Shown here in pieces: positions 43,724 through 51,051 of a stretch of DNA of 64,000 nt. Position numbers and translations under genes: made by a program. Position 1 is the first letter of the stretch. The number at the start of each line of letters is the position of its first letter. The notes below the pieces were generated by a model. That model was not told the DNA's origin, did not search any database, and saw nothing but the letters and a program-made list of their open reading frames with translations. Source of the DNA: Flavobacterium sp. UGB4466 (GTDB lineage Bacteria; Bacteroidota; Bacteroidia; Flavobacteriales; Flavobacteriaceae); contig NZ_CAGKLC010000002.1 of assembly GCF_903469665.1 (NCBI RefSeq), positions 62,001 to 126,000 of the forward strand. The letters are read 5' to 3'.

Positions 43724-44152
43724 ATGAAAGTAACTTTGAACAGAGTAAATGACGCGTTTCATTTTAAACTTAAAAACGAACGTGGTCATATAGTGGATGT
43801 TGACAGCAGAGCCGAATTTGGCGGAAGTGATTTAGGTCCAAGCCCAATGGAATTAGTATTGATGGGGGTTGCGGGATGCAGTGCTATTGATATGATTTCG
43901 ATCCTAAAAAAACAACGTCAGGAAATCACTTCCTTTAACGCTGAGGTAGAAGGAGAGCGTGTACAAGTTGGTGAAGCAAAGCCTTTTAAAGAAATCAATG
44001 TGGTTTTTTATTTAGAGGGAGATATTAACCCTGAAAAAGCACAACGCGCAGCCCAGCTTTCTTTTGAGAAATATTGCTCCGTTTCTAAAACAATTGAGCC
44101 TACAGCTACCATAAAATATAAAGTTGTATTGAACGACGAAGAATTAAAGTAA
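43724..44152 (+). CDS. OsmC family protein
   Basis: A 142-aa OsmC/Ohr-fold protein. The family motifs are GGSDLGPSPMELVLMGVAGC (the first conserved Cys, near residue 44) and CSVSKTIEPTATIKY with the second Cys near residue 126. The two-Cys peroxidase arrangement suggests reduction of organic hydroperoxides, or a YhfA-like role. Similar OsmC genes sit in methionine and sulfur clusters of other Flavobacteriia, to my knowledge, perhaps handling reactive sulfur. It lies between thrA and metZ on the same strand. Confidence 0.88.
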   Translation: MKVTLNRVNDAFHFKLKNERGHIVDVDSRAEFGGSDLGPSPMELVLMGVAGCSAIDMISILKKQRQEITSFNAEVEGERVQVGEAKPFKEINVVFYLEGDINPEKAQRAAQLSFEKYCSVSKTIEPTATIKYKVVLNDEELK

Positions 44153-44442
44153 TTGGATAATTAGTCAATTTGATAATTTGATAATTTTTGGACCATTTTT
44201 ATATAATCAAAATTCACATTGAACTTATGGCGAAACGCTGTGTTTTGCTTTGTGAATCTTTGTGAAATTTTATAAAAGAAAGCGAATTTGTGCTAATCAG
44301 TGTAATTCGTGTTTTAGCCAATTTGAGAATTAGATAACTTTCAAAATGAAGATTAATTAATAACGTTATACCGTTTAAATTTTAAGTTTTTGTTTTAAAT
44401 AATGCTGAAAACTTGAAACTTGAAACAAGAAAAACAAAAAAA
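44153..44442. other. Intergenic gap between OsmC and metZ genes
   Basis: 290 nt without an ORF. It consists of low-complexity repeated words such as TTTGATAATTTGATAATTTT, TTTGTGAATCTTTGTGAA, and CTTGAAACTTGAAAC near the metZ start. No terminator or promoter is obvious. Confidence 0.6.
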
Positions 44443-45615
44443 ATGAACACAGAAGAATTTGGTTTTGAAACACAGGCCATTAGAACACAATTAGAAAGAA
44501 GTCAGTATTTAGAGCATTCGGTGCCATTATACTTATCATCAAGTTTTGTATTTGAAGATGCAGAAGACATGCGAGCTTCTTTTACAGAAGAAAAAGAAAG
44601 AAACATTTACAGCCGTTTCAGCAATCCGAATACCACAGAGTTTGTGGACAAAATTTGTAAAATGGAAGGTGCAGAGGCGGGCTATGCTTTTGCCACCGGA
44701 ATGGCAGCGGTATATTCTACTTTTGCGGCCTTATTGAATTCAGGTGATCATATTGTGTCTGCGAGCAGTGTTTTTGGTTCTACACATGCTTTGTTTATGA
44801 CGTATTTTCCAAAATGGAACATCGAAACCTCTTATTTTGATATAACGAAGCCGGAAACAATCGAAAGCTTCATTAAACCGAATACAAAAATTTTATACGC
44901 TGAGTCGCCTACAAATCCGGGTGTTGATGTGATTGATTTACAATTATTGGGGGACCTTGCTAAAAAGCACAACCTGATTTTAATTATCGATAACTGTTTT
45001 GCTACGCCTTACCTTCAACAGCCTATAAAGTTTGGAGCGCATTTGGTAGTGCATTCGGCAACCAAATTGATTGATGGTCAGGGAAGAGTTTTAGGAGGAG
45101 TTACGGTTGGAAGCGAAGATTTAATCAGGCAGATTTACTTGTTCTCCAGAAATACGGGACCGGCTTTGTCTCCGTTTAATGCGTGGGTTTTGTCAAAAAG
45201 TTTAGAGACATTGGCCGTTCGCGTTGAAAAACACTGTGAAAATGCTTTAAAAGTAGCAGAGTTTTTAGAGGCGCATCCAAATGTGAATAGTATAAAATAT
45301 CCGTTTCTGAAATCGCATCCACAATATGAAATTGCCAAAAAGCAAATGAAATTGGGAGGAAATATTATCGCTTTTGAAATTAAAGGCGGAATTGAAGCAG
45401 GAAGAAAATTTTTAGATAAAATAAAACTGTGTTCCCTATCGGCAAATATTGGCGATACGAGATCGATCGTAACGCATCCTGCTTCAACAACACACAGCAA
45501 GCTGTCTGAAGAAGATCAATTGGCAGTCGGAATTACACAAGGTCTTGTGCGTGTTTCTGTAGGTTTAGAAACGGTTGAAGATGTAATTGCCGATTTGAAG
45601 CAGGCGCTTAGTTAA
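44443..45615 (+). CDS. metZ: O-succinylhomoserine (trans-sulfuration) sulfhydrylase, MetZ-like
   Basis: A second PLP Cys/Met-metabolism enzyme, 390 aa from ATG 44443 (the open frame extends 10 codons into the A-rich leader). Evidence: FGFETQAIRTQLERSQYLEH, NIYSRFSNPNTTEFVDKICK, YAFATGMAAVYSTFAALLNS, and the PLP lysine in LVVHSATKLIDGQGRVLGG (near residue 207). The SGDHIVSASSVFGSTHALF region and length resemble MetZ (O-succinylhomoserine sulfhydrylase); cystathionine gamma-synthase or a lyase are alternatives. It makes homocysteine, in parallel with metY at 36356. Why two sulfhydrylases exist is unclear. Confidence 0.85.
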   Translation: MNTEEFGFETQAIRTQLERSQYLEHSVPLYLSSSFVFEDAEDMRASFTEEKERNIYSRFSNPNTTEFVDKICKMEGAEAGYAFATGMAAVYSTFAALLNSGDHIVSASSVFGSTHALFMTYFPKWNIETSYFDITKPETIESFIKPNTKILYAESPTNPGVDVIDLQLLGDLAKKHNLILIIDNCFATPYLQQPIKFGAHLVVHSATKLIDGQGRVLGGVTVGSEDLIRQIYLFSRNTGPALSPFNAWVLSKSLETLAVRVEKHCENALKVAEFLEAHPNVNSIKYPFLKSHPQYEIAKKQMKLGGNIIAFEIKGGIEAGRKFLDKIKLCSLSANIGDTRSIVTHPASTTHSKLSEEDQLAVGITQGLVRVSVGLETVEDVIADLKQALS

Positions 45616-45682
45616 ATTTTAGATTGCAGATTTTAGATATTAGATTTTTGAAAACGGATATCTAAAATCGTATCTTTTATAT

Positions 45683-46210
45683 ATGGCTAAACAAAGACTA
45701 ATCATTTTATCAGATTTATTTGGAGGCAAAGATCCCGAGTGGTTAAAAATCTATGTCGATTTATTAAAATCTGAATTTGAAATTCAGTATTACGATGTGC
45801 TTGAACTAGCTGGTATTAATGCTGATAACCTTGTGGAAAGCGATGTTCATAATCAGCTTCTTAGTGGGGGAATAGATAGGGCAATTGAAGCTTTATTGAA
45901 ATTAGAAAATGGTAAAGTAGCGGTTTTAGGATTTAGCATTGGAGGAACAATCGCCTGGAAAGCTTCTTTACAAGGATTGAAGATTGTTTGTCTATTTGCT
46001 GTTTCTTCAACAAGATTGAGATACGAAACTGAAGCCCCAAATTGTAGTATAAAATTATATTTTGGAGAAGAAGATTCAAACAGACCGGATTCACAATGGT
46101 TTTTTGAATTGAATGTGGTCCATAAAATGATTAAAAAAGAGAATCATCAGCTATACAGAACGGAAAATAATGCGTTCTTGGTTTGCAATGATATTTTGAA
46201 ATTTTATTAA
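45683..46210 (+). CDS. Small alpha/beta-hydrolase-like protein
   Basis: A 175-aa protein with an alpha/beta-hydrolase core: RLIILSDLFGGKDPEWLKIY at the N terminus, a nucleophile elbow in VAVLGFSIGGTIAWKA (Ser near residue 93) and a late acidic strand (IKLYFGEEDSN). A C-terminal His for the triad is not evident beyond HKMIKKENHQL. It may be a dienelactone-hydrolase-like relative, but no function can be given. It follows metZ by 67 nt, is followed by a strong terminator, and probably closes the metZ transcript. Confidence 0.7.
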   Translation: MAKQRLIILSDLFGGKDPEWLKIYVDLLKSEFEIQYYDVLELAGINADNLVESDVHNQLLSGGIDRAIEALLKLENGKVAVLGFSIGGTIAWKASLQGLKIVCLFAVSSTRLRYETEAPNCSIKLYFGEEDSNRPDSQWFFELNVVHKMIKKENHQLYRTENNAFLVCNDILKFY

Positions 46211-46214
46211 GATG

Positions 46215-46258
46215 ATGGCCCTTAACTGGAAAAAAAAACAGTTAAAGGCCATTTTTTA
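46215..46258 (+). terminator. Terminator closing the metZ unit
   Basis: Stem ATGGCCCTTAACTG / CAGTTAAAGGCCAT (one bulge) with an A-rich loop and six T's. Confidence 0.88.
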
Positions 46259-46333
46259 TTGGGTTTTATTTAAACTATACTAATTTAGTAGAATTTAAAT
46301 TTTCGTTCTATTACTATTCTCATTTAAAAAGTT

Positions 46334-46341
46334 TATTTTTG
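46334..46341 (+). promoter_or_regulatory. -7 box of the Rrf2 gene
   Basis: TATTTTTG (46334-46341) matches TAnnTTTG, about 75 nt before the GTG start. No good -33 element is visible at the expected spacing. Confidence 0.5.
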
Positions 46342-46417
46342 TGGCAGAAAAACAAGACGATTGTTGTTTTAGGTTAGAAGTCTAAAATAGGCAATCAGCA
46401 ATTAAAATAGATAAAAC

Positions 46418-46828
46418 GTGCTTTCAAAGAAAACAAAATACGGAATCAAAGCTTTAACCTACCTGGCCAGACGTGAAAACAATGAGCCAGTACAAATTGC
46501 TGAAATTGCGAAAAGTGAACATATTTCGATTAAGTTTTTGGAAAGTATTTTGCTGTTGCTTAGGAACTCAGGATTTCTTGGGGCTAAAAAAGGAAAAGGC
46601 GGAGGTTATTATCTGATAAAGGATCCTAAAGATATCAGTATGGCTAAAGTCTATCGTATTCTGGAAGGGCCAATTGCGTTGTTGCCTTGTGCCAGTCATA
46701 ATTTTTATGAAAGATGTGACGACTGCGATGATGAATCTACCTGCGCTGCACGCCGATTAATGACCGAAGTGAGAGATAATACACTTAAGATACTGGAGAG
46801 TAACTCGTTAGCAGATATTGCATTTTAA
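46418..46828 (+). CDS. Rrf2-family transcriptional regulator
   Basis: A 136-aa DNA-binding protein. The N terminus is the Rrf2 winged helix: SKKTKYGIKALTYLARRENN, PVQIAEIAKSEHISIKFLES, GFLGAKKGKGGGYYL. The effector region has four cysteines (LPCASHNFYERCDDCDDESTC), more than in the classical three-Cys IscR cluster, so an Fe-S cluster or thiol sensing is plausible. The start is GTG at 46418. Rrf2 members include the cysteine regulator CymR. Placed beside the sulfur permease and cys operon, it is the best candidate for their regulator. The nearby palindromes at 32564 and 47978 may be its operators; this is inference. Confidence 0.9.
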   Translation: MLSKKTKYGIKALTYLARRENNEPVQIAEIAKSEHISIKFLESILLLLRNSGFLGAKKGKGGGYYLIKDPKDISMAKVYRILEGPIALLPCASHNFYERCDDCDDESTCAARRLMTEVRDNTLKILESNSLADIAF

Positions 46829-46855
46829 TAAGATCTCTATTTTGCGATTTCCTAT

Positions 46856-46896
46856 AAAAAAGACCATTTCAATATTTTAATGAAATGGTCTTTTCT
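46856..46896. terminator. Bidirectional terminator between Rrf2 and TauE genes
   Basis: Stem AAAAGACCATTTCA / TGAAATGGTCTTTT, flanked by A and T tracts, between convergent genes. Confidence 0.88.
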
Positions 46897-46934
46897 TTTT
46901 AGATTCAGATTGTATTTTAAAGAATATAATACGT

Positions 46935-47717
46935 TTAGAAAATTAATTTATATCCTGCCATAAAAAGCATTACAGCAATCGCATTTCTAAGGAATTGATC
47001 CGGAACTTTTCCACTCAGCATACTTCCCATATAAATTCCCGGAAGCGAGCCCATCAATAATTGTCCTAGTAAGACAAGATCTAAATTTCCCATTGAAGCG
47101 TGTCCGATTCCGGCAACTAGTGTCAAGGGAACGGCATGCGCAATTTCAGTCCCGACTAAACGAGGGGTTGGCAGTAAGGGATAAAGAAAAAATAAAGTGA
47201 CAGTTCCTAAAGCTCCCGCACCAATTGAAGTTAGAGTTACAGTAGCGCCTAATAGAACACCTATAGCAATAGTTAGTGTGTTTTGAGTAGTACTTTCGCT
47301 GTGAAATTTATCTCCGGCATGTTTTTGAGAGAATTCTAAAAGTTTCTTTTTAAAGATAATAGCAACTGAAGTAAATAACAATGCCCAGCCTAAACTGTAT
47401 TTGATAACATGATTTATAGTTTCAATGTCGGTTTTGATACTGTTCAGAATCCATAAAGTAATCAAAGCGGCAGGAACACTTCCGAGAGTCAGCCAGCCCG
47501 TGATTTTCCAGTTGATGTTGCCTTTTTTGTTGTGAACGAAGACTCCTCCGGCTTTAGTAAAAGCAGCATAAAGTAAATCGGTACCAACCGCTGTTGTTGG
47601 TGGTATACCAAACCACAACAAAATTGGAGTCATCAAAGAACCGCCTCCAACACCTGTTAACCCCACTATAAAACCTACTGCTAAACCTGCAATTATAAGA
47701 CCTATTTGGAAATCCAT
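46935..47717 (-). CDS. TauE/SafE-family membrane permease
   Basis: A 260-aa inner-membrane protein with about eight helices and the internal two-fold repeat of the TauE/SafE (sulfite exporter / permease) family: GLIIAGLAVGFIVGLTGVGG near the start, followed by SLMTPILLWFGIPPTTAVGT, and again GATVTLTSIGAGALGTVTLF in the second half. Members move sulfite, sulfoacetate, sulfate or thiosulfate. It is transcribed away from the cys operon. With the second TauE (48028), it suggests uptake of an inorganic sulfur anion or export of toxic sulfite; the direction of transport cannot be read. Confidence 0.85.
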   Translation of the reverse strand: MDFQIGLIIAGLAVGFIVGLTGVGGGSLMTPILLWFGIPPTTAVGTDLLYAAFTKAGGVFVHNKKGNINWKITGWLTLGSVPAALITLWILNSIKTDIETINHVIKYSLGWALLFTSVAIIFKKKLLEFSQKHAGDKFHSESTTQNTLTIAIGVLLGATVTLTSIGAGALGTVTLFFLYPLLPTPRLVGTEIAHAVPLTLVAGIGHASMGNLDLVLLGQLLMGSLPGIYMGSMLSGKVPDQFLRNAIAVMLFMAGYKLIF

Positions 47718-47938
47718 GGATAAATATTTGTCGTAAAAATAACAACATTTTTATAATTATCCTATGGATGTGGTAGACTTTAAAAGTGATATTTTAAAAA
47801 TGAAGAAATTTTCGCTCTTATAGTTCTGTAATACAGTTCCGTATGTTTTTTTTAGCCGTTTGACGATTGATGGAAATTGATATAGATTCCTTTTCGTAAC
47901 TATTAAAATATGGAGGATGTAAAAAAATCAAATATTGT

Positions 47939-47968
47939 TTTGATATTTAGAAATAAGTAGTAATTTTG
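47939..47968 (+). promoter_or_regulatory. Promoter of the sulfur-assimilation operon
   Basis: -33 TTTG (47939-47942), 18-nt spacer, -7 TAATTTTG (47961-47968), a good match to the Bacteroidota consensus. Confidence 0.7.
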
Positions 47969-47977
47969 CCATTCAAT

Positions 47978-48000
47978 CTACTAACCCGATAGGGTAATAG
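47978..48000 (+). promoter_or_regulatory. Probable repressor operator of the cys operon
   Basis: Palindrome with arms CTACTAACCC and AGGGTAATAG, placed at about +3 to +25 relative to the predicted start, where a repressor would block transcription. The 13-nt right half GATAGGGTAATAG is repeated exactly at 32571-32583. Confidence 0.6.
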
Positions 48001-48027
48001 GTTTTAAAGCTAAAACAAGTCAAAGGA

Positions 48028-48930
48028 ATGGAAAAGGAACTTAAAATAAATACCGCAGCAATTAAGGCTGATGTCACAATTAAAGAAAGATTGTGGGTTT
48101 TGGTACCGGCAGTTTTACTGATAGGTTTGTTGACGACTTTGATCTACAATCACCATTCGGAATTTTCATGGAATGCATTTGTTGACGGTTTTAATCAGGA
48201 ATTTTTAGTATTTTTTGCCATTGGAGTTTTTGCACAGTTGGTGGATGGGACTTTAGGAATGGGATATGGAGCAACTTCTACATCATTTTTATTAGCATAC
48301 GGAGTTCCGCCGGTTATTAGCAGTACAGCGGTTCACGTTTCTGAAATGTTTACCACGGGAGCATCGGCACTTTCTCACCACCGATTTGGAAATATCAATA
48401 AAAAATTGGTCAAACATTTATTAATTCCAGGGGTTTTAGGTTCAATAATGGGAGCTTATTTACTATCGGATGTTATTAACGGAGATATTATAAAGCCTTT
48501 TATTGCAGTTTATATGATTGTTTTGGCTATTATAATTATTCGAAAAGCTTTAGTTAAAAAGATCATCAAAAAGAAAACTAAAAAATTAGGATTTCTGGCC
48601 ATCTTTGGAGGTTTTATGGATTCTGTTGGAGGCGGAGGCTGGGGGCCGATTGTGACTTCAACATTATTAGGAAGAGGCAGAAACCCGAGATACACTATAG
48701 GTTCTGTAAATGCAGCTGAATTTGCAATTTCATTCGCAAGCGGTATAACCTTTATGCTTTTTGGTGGAATCCACGGTTGGCAGGTTATTATAGGTTTGAT
48801 TTTAGGAGGTGTAATTGCAGCGCCATTGGGAGCTTATCTTTTAAATAAAATCAAAAGAAAACCAATGATGATTGCAGTTGGAGTTTTAATTATACTATTG
48901 AGTTTAAAAACATTATCTAAATTATTGTAA
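48028..48930 (+). CDS. TauE/SafE-family permease, first gene of the sulfur operon
   Basis: A 300-aa polytopic protein with a longer cytoplasmic N terminus than its neighbour at 46935. The two family repeats are FAIGVFAQLVDGTLGMGYGA with VPPVISSTAVHVSEMFTTGA, and LAIFGGFMDSVGGGGWGPIV with YTIGSVNAAEFAISFASGIT. About eight membrane helices. It is followed after 27 nt by cysH, and its promoter is the only clear one for cysH to fpr, so it likely supplies sulfate (or thiosulfate) to the pathway. No cysA/cysP-type ABC transporter is present in the window. Confidence 0.87.
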   Translation: MEKELKINTAAIKADVTIKERLWVLVPAVLLIGLLTTLIYNHHSEFSWNAFVDGFNQEFLVFFAIGVFAQLVDGTLGMGYGATSTSFLLAYGVPPVISSTAVHVSEMFTTGASALSHHRFGNINKKLVKHLLIPGVLGSIMGAYLLSDVINGDIIKPFIAVYMIVLAIIIIRKALVKKIIKKKTKKLGFLAIFGGFMDSVGGGGWGPIVTSTLLGRGRNPRYTIGSVNAAEFAISFASGITFMLFGGIHGWQVIIGLILGGVIAAPLGAYLLNKIKRKPMMIAVGVLIILLSLKTLSKLL

Positions 48931-48957
48931 CATTTTTTAGAAGGAAAGAAAGAGAAT

Positions 48958-49668
48958 ATGAGTGCGACGATTATACAATCATTATTAGATAAAACGAAAG
49001 ATTTTTCACTTGACGAAACATTGGCTTTCTTAGCAAATGAATATCCGGGAAAAGTAATTTTTTCGACATCTTTTGGACAGGAAGATCAGGTTATTACTGA
49101 TTTCATAGCCAAAAGCAATCAGGATATAGCCATTTTTACACTAGATACCGGAAGATTATTTCAGGAAACCTATGATGTTTTTCATAAAACATTAAAAAAA
49201 TACAAAAAGCCAATTGAGGTTTATTTCCCGGAAGCAGCAGCCATAGAGAGTTTACTTCAGTCAAAGGGGCCGAATAGTTTTTATGATTCGGTTGAGAACA
49301 GAAAAGAATGCTGTTTTATTCGAAAAGTAGTTCCGTTACGAAAAGCTTTAGCAGGAAATTCGGTTTGGATTACAGGTTTAAGAGCAGAGCAATCCGAGAA
49401 TAGAAACGATTTACAATTGTTTGAATACGACGGGGGTTTTGAAATTATAAAGTTCAATCCCTTGCTGAAATGGACATTAGAAGAGGTTGAAACTTATTTG
49501 TCCGAAAACAATGTTCCTCAAAATGCTTTGCACAAACAAGGTTTTGTAAGCATCGGATGCGCACCCTGTACGAGAGCAATTTTTCCGGGTGAAGATATCA
49601 GAGCCGGAAGATGGTGGTGGGAATCCAGTCATAAAGAATGTGGATTGCATAGCGCTAAAAAAGAGTAA
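48958..49668 (+). CDS. cysH: Adenylylsulfate (APS) reductase, CysH family
   Basis: Reduces adenylylsulfate to sulfite, 236 aa. PP-loop motif FSTSFGQEDQVI near residue 36; two cysteine pairs for a [4Fe-4S] cluster, KECCFIRKVVPL (near residue 118) and IGCAPCTRAI (near 201); catalytic Cys in KECGLHSAKK at the C terminus. The cluster Cys pairs mark it as APS rather than PAPS reductase, consistent with the absence of an APS kinase (cysC) here. It follows the TauE gene by 27 nt. The 346-nt gap to cysD contains palindromic repeats. Confidence 0.95.
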   Translation: MSATIIQSLLDKTKDFSLDETLAFLANEYPGKVIFSTSFGQEDQVITDFIAKSNQDIAIFTLDTGRLFQETYDVFHKTLKKYKKPIEVYFPEAAAIESLLQSKGPNSFYDSVENRKECCFIRKVVPLRKALAGNSVWITGLRAEQSENRNDLQLFEYDGGFEIIKFNPLLKWTLEEVETYLSENNVPQNALHKQGFVSIGCAPCTRAIFPGEDIRAGRWWWESSHKECGLHSAKKE

Positions 49669-50014
49669 GTAGAAGAAAGAAGCTAGAGGCAAGAGAATAG
49701 ATTAAAGAATAAAGAATATAGATTTTTGAGTTCCGAAGGAACGACTCATATTGTAGCGTCGGGTTTCAACCCGATGAAGACGAAGGAACGTCCCAGTATT
49801 ATAGCGTCGGGTTTCAACCCGATGAAGAGGAAGGAACGACCCATATTGTAGCGTCGGATTTTAATCCGATGGGAATGGAAGAAGAAGATTTAGAATATAT
49901 CGTCGGAGTTTAACCCGATGGAGAGTAAAGAAAGTAAAGAATAATAGTAGAAAGTTTTAGGAAACTCACGATAAACAACAACCTGAAACTTTAAACTTGA
50001 AACAAAAAAACAAA
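49669..50014. other. Repeat-filled gap between cysH and cysD
   Basis: 346 nt without an ORF inside an otherwise compact operon. The first 250 nt hold four tandem double-hairpin repeats (49730-49918); the rest is AAAGAATAAAGAATA-like and CTTGAAAC-like low-complexity sequence. Confidence 0.75.
49730..49918. repeat. Four tandem copies of a double-hairpin repeat
   Basis: Copy 1: GTTCC-gaa-GGAAC (49730), spacer CATATTGTAGCG, hairpin TCGGGTTtcAACCCGA (49759-49774). Copy 2: GACG..CGTC (49779) and TCGGGTTtcAACCCGA (49807). Copy 3: second hairpin TCGGATTttAATCCGA (49854), a paired change. Copy 4 (49903) is degenerate. The spacing is about 48 nt. Confidence 0.8.
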
Positions 50015-50914
50015 ATGAGTTCAGTATTAAAAACAAACGCTTTAGAGAGCGAAGCAATATATATTTTCAGAGAAGTAATTTCACAGTTTGATAAACCGGT
50101 TTTACTTTTTTCTGGAGGAAAAGATTCGATAACCTTAGTGCGTTTGGCACAAAAAGCATTCTTCCCTGCCAAAATCCCGTTTCCTCTTTTGCATGTAGAT
50201 ACCGGACATAATTTTCCGGAAACTATTGCTTTCAGAGACAAATTGGTAGAAGAGTTAGGGTTAGAATTAATCGTACGTAATGTTCAGGATGCTATCGACG
50301 AAGGAAAAGTGGTAGAAGAAACCGGTAAATATTCCAGTAGAAACAGTTTACAGACGACCACACTTTTAGATGCAATTGAAGAATTTAAGTTTGATGCCTG
50401 TATCGGAGGAGCGCGTCGTGATGAAGAGAAGGCAAGAGCGAAAGAGCGTATTTTTTCAGTTCGTGACGATTTCGGTCAATGGGATGAAAAAAATCAGCGT
50501 CCGGAATTATTTGACATTTTGAACGGAAAAATAGAGAATGGTCAAAACGTTCGTGTTTTCCCAATTTCAAATTGGACAGAATTAGATGTATGGAGTTATA
50601 TCGAGAAAGAACATATCGAAATTCCATCTATTTATTTCTCACATAAAAGAAAAGTTTTTTTGAGAGACGGTTTGATCTGGTCACATTCTCCTTTTGTGTA
50701 CCAGGAAGAAGACGAACAAATCGAAGAAAGAATTGTTCGTTTTAGAACCGTTGGAGATATGAGCTGTACAGCAGCTGTTGAATCTTATGCAGCAACTATC
50801 GAAGAAGTAGTAGGAGAAATCAGAAGCTCTACGATTTCTGAAAGAGGAGCCAGAATTGACGACAAACGTTCTGAGGCCGCAATGGAAAAGAGAAAACAAC
50901 AAGGGTATTTTTAA
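50015..50914 (+). CDS. cysD: Sulfate adenylyltransferase subunit 2
   Basis: Catalytic subunit of ATP sulfurylase, making APS from sulfate and ATP with CysN. 299 aa from ATG 50015 (an in-frame TTG upstream is inside the A-rich leader). PP-loop SGGKDSITLVRLAQKAF near residue 33; LLHVDTGHNFPETIAFRDKL near 55; GGARRDEEKARAKERIFSVR near 128; SWTELDVW-type region seen as SNWTELDVWSYIEKE. The C terminus SEAAMEKRKQQGYF is typical. cysN follows after 137 nt of CTTGAAACCTGAAAC-like repeats. Confidence 0.97.
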   Translation: MSSVLKTNALESEAIYIFREVISQFDKPVLLFSGGKDSITLVRLAQKAFFPAKIPFPLLHVDTGHNFPETIAFRDKLVEELGLELIVRNVQDAIDEGKVVEETGKYSSRNSLQTTTLLDAIEEFKFDACIGGARRDEEKARAKERIFSVRDDFGQWDEKNQRPELFDILNGKIENGQNVRVFPISNWTELDVWSYIEKEHIEIPSIYFSHKRKVFLRDGLIWSHSPFVYQEEDEQIEERIVRFRTVGDMSCTAAVESYAATIEEVVGEIRSSTISERGARIDDKRSEAAMEKRKQQGYF

Positions 50915-51051
50915 TTGATAATTGACAATTGATAATTAAAAAGTAGAATCAAGAAAACAAAAAAAAAACATACAGCTTGAAACTTTAGTTCAAAGGAAAT
51001 CAACTTGAAACCTGAAACTAAATTTTTAAACCTGAAACAAAATAACATAGA
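50915..51051. repeat. Low-complexity repeats between cysD and cysN
   Basis: Built from TTGATAATTGACAATTGATAATT and then repeated ACTTGAAACCTGAAAC words up to the cysN start. No promoter, terminator or ORF is evident. Confidence 0.7.

Larger units (their letters stand above)
47718..48027. other. Divergent control region of the TauE genes and cys operon
   Basis: 310 nt with no ORF. It holds the cys operon promoter (47939-47968) and a palindrome just downstream of the expected start. The far half, toward the left TauE gene, shows no clear element. Confidence 0.5.

Noticed and set aside
49730-49918. Possible CRISPR array (four regularly spaced repeats)
   Set aside because: The repeated units are not identical, spacers are themselves conserved rather than unique, each unit is two hairpins, and no cas gene is present.
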